From the NCBI GenBank assembly GCA_003255025.1, contig QANY01011336.1, positions 1,395,311 through 1,459,310 of the forward strand: a DNA stretch of 64,000 bases. Direction: 5' to 3'. Positions 57,988 through 64,000 of the stretch are shown here, piece by piece. The translations under genes and the position numbers were made by a program. This DNA is from Datisca glomerata. Its lineage: Eukaryota > Streptophyta > Magnoliopsida > Cucurbitales > Datiscaceae. Under the pieces are notes generated by a model that made no database searches, was not told the DNA's origin, and was given only the letters and a program-made list of their open reading frames with translations. The first letter of the stretch is position 1. Every line of letters begins with the position of its first letter.

Positions 57988-59755
57988 AAATTTCAGCTAG
58001 TCTTTGAGCGAAACAAAACCAAAAATCAAACAAGAAAGCATTGAACTCTAATTATGTAAAACTACGGACCAAGTGACGAAATGTTTTGACTAACTAAATA
58101 TGCTTCAGAGATTTTAAAATGGCAATAGCCCAAGAAAACTTCTGAATTGTGATCATGTAGAATTTCAACACAAATACCAACTTAAAATACACTTTATAAA
58201 ATCGTGAGTGTGTGTGTCGCCTTAAGTCATCTAATTTTCTTAGTCTCAAATGAGTTTATGTAACCAATTCTCATAAATGTGGATCTATTAATCTATAAAA
58301 AGATTATCTCTATCGGCCATTTTTCATATCACTCTCCTCTAATGTAGGCAAACCACAACACTAAAGATCATTAGGACTTTCGTAGGCTTGTAATGTATAG
58401 CTAAGGTTTAGGATAGGACAAAGGATATTATTTCAGCTCAATCTTTGCCTATAGTCACACATGCATTCTAGGAATCAACAAGCTTAACCGAACTTCTCTT
58501 GCCACACCCACAACATGTCACTTTCCACCTCTTAAATTATCAATCTCACCCAACCATTCTTCTTCTTTTTTATTTGATTTCCTTAAGCTTCTGTTTTTCT
58601 CAATGAGCTTTCAGCCAATAGCTCTCAAACCAGTTGGTCTTAGGGTATTAAGTGTTGAGACACCCCTTCGAGCTTAGTCACTCAAGTCTAAGAGGCTAAG
58701 AAATCAAACTTATTCACAGCGTTTTTTAATAACAAAACTCCTCCCATCCACCCAAATTTTCATAGCTCTAAGTATTTTCCTAGAACATCTAAATACTATG
58801 AGTAAATGGGTTACTTGGTAATTTTTTATAAGGTTAGGCAATTGTCATGGGTGGTAAAGAAAATGGCTATTTAGACTCAACATGGAGAACTAGAGAAACA
58901 ATTTTGCATAGGTTGACTTGAAAAACTCAAACGGTCCAAAGATGGCCTAAACCATGTCCTAAGTATAGTGTAGCCTAGGATTTCACCTCGAGCAACAATT
59001 ATACTAGTTCTAAAGTTCTTATGAGATCATAAAAATTCCTTAAGTCACATAAACCTTCTCTAAGTAGAAAGACAATTAAAGGCTCAAGGCTAGGTGCTCA
59101 ACATGTCGGGATTCTCTGGTGAAATGTAAATCAACAAATAGTTCAAGTACACAGTTACACAAATTCATTCATTTTTTCAAAGTTATCAATAAATCAAAAC
59201 CAATCTCATCATAAGCGTTAGTGTTTTCTATGACAAACCGTTAAATTTTTAATTTTTTTTAAAAAAATAAGAAAGCAAATGAAATAGGCAAACAAAATAA
59301 GACTACAGAGAATATAAACAACGAAATAAAACTAAGAAACGAAATTACAAAATTAAATGCTACCACCCCTAAAGCTAAAACTTTCATTGTATTCAATCAA
59401 AAATATTAAAGAAGTAAGTAAAGAGGAGTTCCCTGAATTAGGATTAGATTTTCTCATCGTCATTCTCCACATTGTTCATGTTGTCTCCAAATGAGGATAT
59501 GAGCGGGAAAAATGGGTGTATGTAGAGAGATGAAAGGAGAAGATAAAATATTTGAGATCTAATGAAAGAGATAAAAGGGATAAAGTAGAAGCTTTTAATA
59601 AAAAATAAATAAAATACAAATTACAGAAATAAAATCAGGTTACCTCTTGATAGCGCTTGCTTTAGTGTGTCCAGTTGGACGTAATATTAATGATGAAAGT
59701 GAAACCAACACGATTGTTATAGTTTCTTGATTAATTTAATCATCCAAATATGACT
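57988..59755 (-). other. Untranslated region of the Athila-like fragment
   Basis: No frame is open. On the minus strand there are TTTAGGGGTGGTAGCATTT (about 59370) and, at the end, AGTTTGGGGGGT. Such pieces precede the 3' LTR in Athila-type elements. Confidence 0.6.
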
Positions 59756-61160
59756 TTACTCGTTGTCCTTTGACTTTAAAATTCCTTTTATATCAAAAAT
59801 TGACCACCCTAGGGTCATTTTGTGCCCTCTCAATACCGACAAAAGTTTATCTTCTTCTGCACCAGTTAATGAAGTGGAAATAATGACAGGAAGAGTAGAG
59901 GCTTCTCCCAGATAAGCATACCGAAGATGGGTTGGCAATTTCTTGAGTTCTAATACTGGTTGTTTTCAATAGATGGCAATTATCTAGGTTCACCTTCTCC
60001 AAGTTCTTCAAAAGACCTCTTAGTGAATATCGGTGGGGTCACTTTCAACTGATTCACACACTCCTAAATCTTTGAATCTTCCTTGTCAATAGCCCCAACT
60101 AGACATGCTTCAAATGGCTCAATCAGATAATTGGTATGAATTGCTTCTTCAATACATATTTATACAGTATCCGCCTACAAGCAACTATCCATATTATTTG
60201 GATATTTCATTGCTTTGAAGACATTAAAAGTTACTTGCTCGTCTTGCACTCTCAGAATAAGTTGTTATTCCTGCACATCAATAAGAGTTCTCCCCATAGC
60301 TAGAAATGGTCTACCAAGAATAATTGGAATTTCTCAGTCTTCTTCCATATCAAGAACAATAAAATCAGCTGGGAAGATAAATTTATCCACCTTTACCAAA
60401 TCATCCTCAATAATCCCCAGTAGATATTTAATGGAATAATTAGCTAATTGTAAAGAGATCGTTGTGGGCTTAATTTCTTCAAGACCTAGCTTTCTTGTAA
60501 ATCAAGAAATACATCAAATTAATACTAGCCCTGAGATCATATAGACCCTTTTCAAAATAAGAATTGCCAATGGTGCATGGAATAGAAAAACTTACAGGAT
60601 CCTTTAGCTTTAGGAACAATTTATTTTACAAGATAGCACTGCACTCCTCAATAAGTATAACTGTTTTATAATATTAGAGCTTTCTCTTGTTTGAGAAAAT
60701 TTCCTTCATGAATTTGACATAACTCGGCATTCATTCAAAAGCATCGACAAAAAGAATGTTGATATATAGTTTCTTAGCACATCAAAAAACAAGGAAAACT
60801 ACAACCGTTGAGGATATGGAATAGGTGGGACATAAGGTGAAAGATTACCTGGAAAAAGAATTGGCTTAGGCTTGTAGTCCTTCTTTTCTGAATTCTTGAT
60901 AAAATCATCACCTACAACATCAGTTTGCACTTCAATTGGTTGAGAACTTTCAACTGTTGCTTTCTTCAATTTTTCTAACTCCTTGCCACTACGAAGGGTA
61001 ATGGCGTTTACTTGTTTGTTTATATACCTCTCAGTGTTGCTCGACAGAGAACCTTATGGTCTTTGGGTGAGTATTTCTGACACTTGACCCATTTGAAGCT
61101 CATAATTTTGAATAGACGCAGCTTGGCTCTGAATACTAGTTTCTTATCTCTGAAGTATGT
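59756..61160 (-). pseudogene. Athila-like gag C-terminus and aspartic protease remnant
   Basis: In minus-strand order: SIQNYELQMGQVSEILTQRP near 61120; VNAITLRSGKELE near 61000; PILFPGNLSPYVPPIPYPQR near 60840; the protease active site near 60545-60518 reading LYDLRASINLM, where the family has DLGASINLMP, so the Gly next to the catalytic Asp is Arg. LPTHLRYAYLGE, then VLRGHKMTLGWSIFDIKGI (59938-59756) is the block just before RT. Many stops. RT itself is absent. Confidence 0.88.
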
Positions 61161-61169
61161 CATATATTC

Positions 61170-61466
61170 AAGCCAAGGTAGAGGAAGCGATCATGTTCAC
61201 CAAGGAGGAGACGCCTCAGATTCATCTTAGGCTCAACCCCACAACTTACCACTGGGCTAGTCAAATTTATAGTGGTGAGAGGTAGTGATGTGTATAACGC
61301 CATCCTTGATAGGCCCACCAACCACAACTTCAAGGTGGTGCCCTCTACATATCACAAGGTGATGAAGTTCCCCACCATCGAGGGCATAGGATCGGTGATT
61401 ACCCTCAAACGGAAGGGACCGACAGCGACAAGGGAGTCGGTCCAGGCAAAGGCTTCACCCTCTTAG
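61170..61466 (+). pseudogene. Gypsy protease/RT-linker fragment of the Tat-like element
   Basis: Reads FTKEETPQIHLRLNPTTYHW near 61195 and then VVRGSDVYNAILDRPTNHNF, KVVPSTYHKVMKFPTIEGIG. These correspond to the linker region YNAILGRPTLN...VPSTYH...KFPT.EGIG of plant gypsy elements. It runs to a stop at 61466. RT is absent. Confidence 0.87.
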
Positions 61467-61560
61467 GGAATAAAATAGAGGAAAAGGAACATGAGCCATG
61501 TAATTAAGTGAAGTTTGATATAAAAAAGTACATTAGCCCTTAAAGAAGCATTGAAGGAAA

Positions 61561-62460
61561 AAGTGATGTCTGTCGAGCACCTCAGTTCGTCAAACGGGAA
61601 ATGAGCTCTAGACAGAGCAGAAATGCATGGCTAGACTCCAAATATCAAAAGGTGATGACTGGCGTGGTGTTTTAACCCAACAGTTAGGATTAACAAGTGA
61701 TGATTGATGCGGTGTCCTAGCCCGATGATCGAGATTAAAAAGCAATGTCTGTCGAGCACCTCAACTAGTCACACAGGAAATGAGCTCTAATAAGAGCAAA
61801 AGTGCTTGACTAGACTCCAAAAATAAAAAATGATGACTGACATGATATTCTAGCCCGCCGGTCGGGATTAAAAAATGATGACTGGAGCAGTGCCCTAGCC
61901 CGCCAGTCTAGATCAAAAAGTGATGTCTGTCGAGCACCCCAGCTCGTCAGTTGGGAAAGAAGCTCTTGTCAGAACAGAAATGCTTGGCTAGACCCCAAAA
62001 ATCAAACAGTAATCCTGGCATGGTGCTCTAGCCTACCAATTAGGATTAAAAGGTGAGATTGACGCGGTGCTCTAACCCGCCATTCGAGATCAAAAAGTGA
62101 TGTATATCGAGCACCCCAACTCGTTAGAAGGGAAATGAGCTCTAGTCAGAATAAAAATGATTGGCTAGACTCCAAAAATAAAATAGTGATAACTAGCTTG
62201 GTGCTCTAGTCCATCAGTCAGGATTAAAAAGTGTAGACTCGCGTGGTGCTTTAGCCTGCCAGTCGAGATCAAAAAGTGATGTCTGCCGAGCACCCCAGCT
62301 CGTCAGATGGGAAAGGAACTCTAGATAGAGTATAAATGCCTAGCTAGACTCTAAACTAAAAAGTGATGACTGGTTGGTGCTCTGGCCCGCCTGTCAAGAC
62401 TAAAAGATAAGTGTAGCCGAGATTTCTAGCTCCCCGGACAAGGAAGGAGCTATAGACAAG
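61561..62460 (+). repeat. Tandem array, about 178-bp units, five copies
   Basis: Units start with AAGTGATGTCTGTCGAGCAC-like text; the ATGTCTG anchor occurs at 61566, 61745, 61923, 62100 and 62279, i.e. periods 179, 178, 177, 179. A degenerate sixth unit starts near 62410. Each unit contains two ~45-bp subrepeats with GATGACTGGCGCGGTGCTCT and TAGCCCGCCAGTCGGGATTA-like text. Confidence 0.94.
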
Positions 62461-63085
62461 AACATAAATACCTGACAAAACCCTAGGCAGGAAAAAGGAA
62501 AAGCTCTGATATGAGCAGAGGATGATCCACCAGATGCCTAAGCAAAATGGGCTTTACCGAACAAGAACTACCAATCAAGCATTAAAGGAAAGGAAACCAC
62601 GACCATAGAGGTGCCCAAGTAAATGATGGGAAAGAGTTCGGAATAGCTGTACTCGAATAGACCCATTGTATGGGGCAACACGACTCTCTAAGGATACAAC
62701 AAAATTGTTCGACTCAACCTCTTTCAAAGGGTGCAACCCGCCTGAAGGAAAAATCATAAGTTACACAAGGCAAAAGCAAGCCTAAAGGTCAGGATCTGTG
62801 AAAGGAAAAGAAGGAAAGTAGGTCAGGAACTTGATATGGATGGAAGAGTAAGGTATTAAGCCAAAACTGGAACCTACGTCTAGGGTGTGCTCAATGAAAC
62901 CATTAAGGGACCCTGGCACGAGCCCCTCGAGCAGGTTGATTCCTCTCTCGAGATCGACGTGCTTGGACACTCCCTCTAGAGTGATTAGACCTTTGTGATT
63001 CTGGCGAACATGAGACCTCTGCTGGCCAAAGCTCGACGCAACGAAGTCTTAGACTTGGGGGAATGCATGTCAATATCCCAGATGG
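62461..63085. other. Region between tandem array and antisense ORF
   Basis: GC-richer than the surrounding genome, like the rest of the Tat-like element. Small minus frames (62575-62757, 62782-62970) have no recognised domain and may be untranslated parts of the antisense transcript. Confidence 0.45.
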
Positions 63086-64000
63086 TCACCGCCTGAGGTG
63101 GAGCAGAATGTCGAGAAGACCAGGAGGAGCTATGGAGAGTCCACTAGATGTCGCCAGGTTGGAACGAGCTTTGCTCAGGATGAGTAAGGACAGGAGGAAC
63201 TGGTGGTGGAGCCTCCAGAGCCTAGGACTGAGGAACAGAAGGGCGAGATGCAGGATAGCCATTTTTCCTTTCGACCGCTCCAAATTCTTAGCTCGGAGCT
63301 CCTTCATTATCTGAATCTTGGAGGCATTTAGTTCCTTCATCTGCTTCTCTAAGGAAGGATCATCCCTGGCCATTGCTACAAAGGTGGAAACACAATTATA
63401 AGAGGTAAGGTAATAATAGTAATAACAAAAATGGAAAGCAGCTGAGAATCATAGTTATACAAAAAAGAGAATCCTCCTAATCATCTTCAACAGGAAGATC
63501 AACTGTAACGTCCTCCGGAGGATCCAAATACAATTTTGCCTAAAATAAAAACTCAAGCCGAAGGAGGACGTCATAAGCACAAGCCTCGACATGGAGCTCA
63601 TCTAGGCAGGAAATACTAGATATAATGTAGGTAGTGAGTTCTTCTGGCCCCCTTTTAGCCACTACAAGAAGAATACGGATGATTAATGACCGAGGTAAGC
63701 AACAAGCGGATGTTCTCCCTTGTAAAAGTGCAAGTTTACGTGCGGCCTCAAAGACCTGAAGGACTGGGGGCACATACACTGAATCCCCAAGAAGGCCATC
63801 CCAAAGCCCAGAAATCATGCACCAACTATCCTTCCAATCTTTGTACCAGGAGGGGTTCCCGCTTACGTTCCCTTTCACTTCTCCAATACGGTTACTAAGG
63901 TAGTACCACCCCAGGCCACGAGGAGGCACTCTTACCTCCTTGTTCTTGGGGGAATACTTCAACTAAAACATAAAGTTGAATTCATCCAAAGTCAAGTCCT
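63086..64000 (-). pseudogene. Antisense ORF of the Tat-like element (gypsy-type transposon domain)
   Basis: On the minus strand, text entering from the window edge reads DEFNFMF, a stop, then LKYSPKNKEVRVPPRGLGWY, then NPSWYKDWKDSWCMISGLWD. This is the pattern of the plant gypsy-type transposon domain (often named Transposase_28), found on the opposite strand in Tat-lineage elements. The frame then runs to 63540. A second minus frame (63373-63086) starts MARDDPSLEKQMKELNASKI and may be a coiled-coil downstream part. Function is unknown in any element; this copy has stops. The domain's function is often assumed rather than shown. Confidence 0.72.

Larger units (their letters stand above)
57976..61165 (-). 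mobile_element. Nested Athila-like gypsy fragment (minus strand)
   Basis: Read on the minus strand it starts in gag at about 61160, proceeds through protease and the RT-upstream linker (to 59756), then about 1.7 kb of the untranslated region typical of Athila-type elements (59700-57990), and ends in a polypurine tract AAGTTTGGGGGG at 57987-57976. Neither LTR is visible at the junctions; RT to env is missing. It interrupts the gag-to-protease part of the surrounding Tat-like element. Confidence 0.8.
55995..64000 (+). mobile_element. Ty3/gypsy element of Tat-like type, interrupted and running off the window
   Basis: Order on the plus strand: 5' LTR, PBS, gag, [Athila-like insertion on the minus strand], protease-RT linker fragment, 178-bp tandem array, antisense ORF. 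A noncoding tandem array and an antisense ORF between pol and the 3' LTR are known features of Tat-lineage elements. RT, RNase H and integrase are missing from this copy. The 3' LTR is beyond the window. Confidence 0.82.

Noticed and set aside
61561..62460. Possible CRISPR-like array
   Set aside because: Units are 178 bp, contiguous and diverged with no unique spacers; the context is a plant gypsy element.

Overview
The window is plant nuclear DNA, most likely from a eudicot. It is AT-rich and dominated by Ty1/copia, Ty3/gypsy, CACTA (En/Spm) and small terminal-inverted-repeat elements. The one intact host gene is a four-exon flavin monooxygenase of the YUCCA family, closest from memory to the YUC2/YUC6 branch. 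No bacterial, organellar or CRISPR features are visible. Calls rest on reading the sequence and remembered family motifs; no database was searched.

Layout. 0-1.8 kb: 3' end of a decayed copia element with its LTR. 2.6-5.8 kb: 5' part of a CACTA element with a broken TNP2-type transposase, bracketed by a 100-bp direct repeat. 6.2-6.8 kb: a hAT-like MITE with an 8-bp target duplication. 9.0-9.8 kb: an LTR fragment and a long foldback. 10-20.3 kb: a mosaic of host-gene exon fragments (AVT1-type amino-acid transporter, bZIP-like zipper, RAD7-like LRR, Derlin, DEAD-box helicase RH1-like) mixed with CACTA termini and a copia fragment. 21.8-24.4 kb: a minus-strand copia gag-PR-IN remnant. 27.8-42.4 kb: a complete old copia element with ~2.15-kb LTRs and AATAG target duplications; a 4.7-kb CACTA element (TSD CCT) sits inside its integrase and carries a captured, partly duplicated fragment of ribosomal protein L32. 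43.6-46.8 kb: the YUCCA gene. 48.8-51.0 kb: a copia deletion derivative. 55.3-55.7 kb: a purine tract with a strong G-quadruplex motif. 56.0-64.0 kb: a Tat-like gypsy element with 5' LTR, gag, a 178-bp tandem array and an antisense ORF, interrupted by a minus-strand Athila-like fragment.

How it works together. The only gene likely to act for the host is the YUCCA enzyme, which would make indole-3-acetic acid from indole-3-pyruvate. The rest is nested and decayed mobile DNA. The most interesting biology is repeated acquisition of host exons next to or inside CACTA elements: six recognisable host gene families in about 28 kb, several with splice signals and open frames preserved. Only the L32 copy lies demonstrably inside one bounded element; for the others a Pack-CACTA-like origin is an inference.
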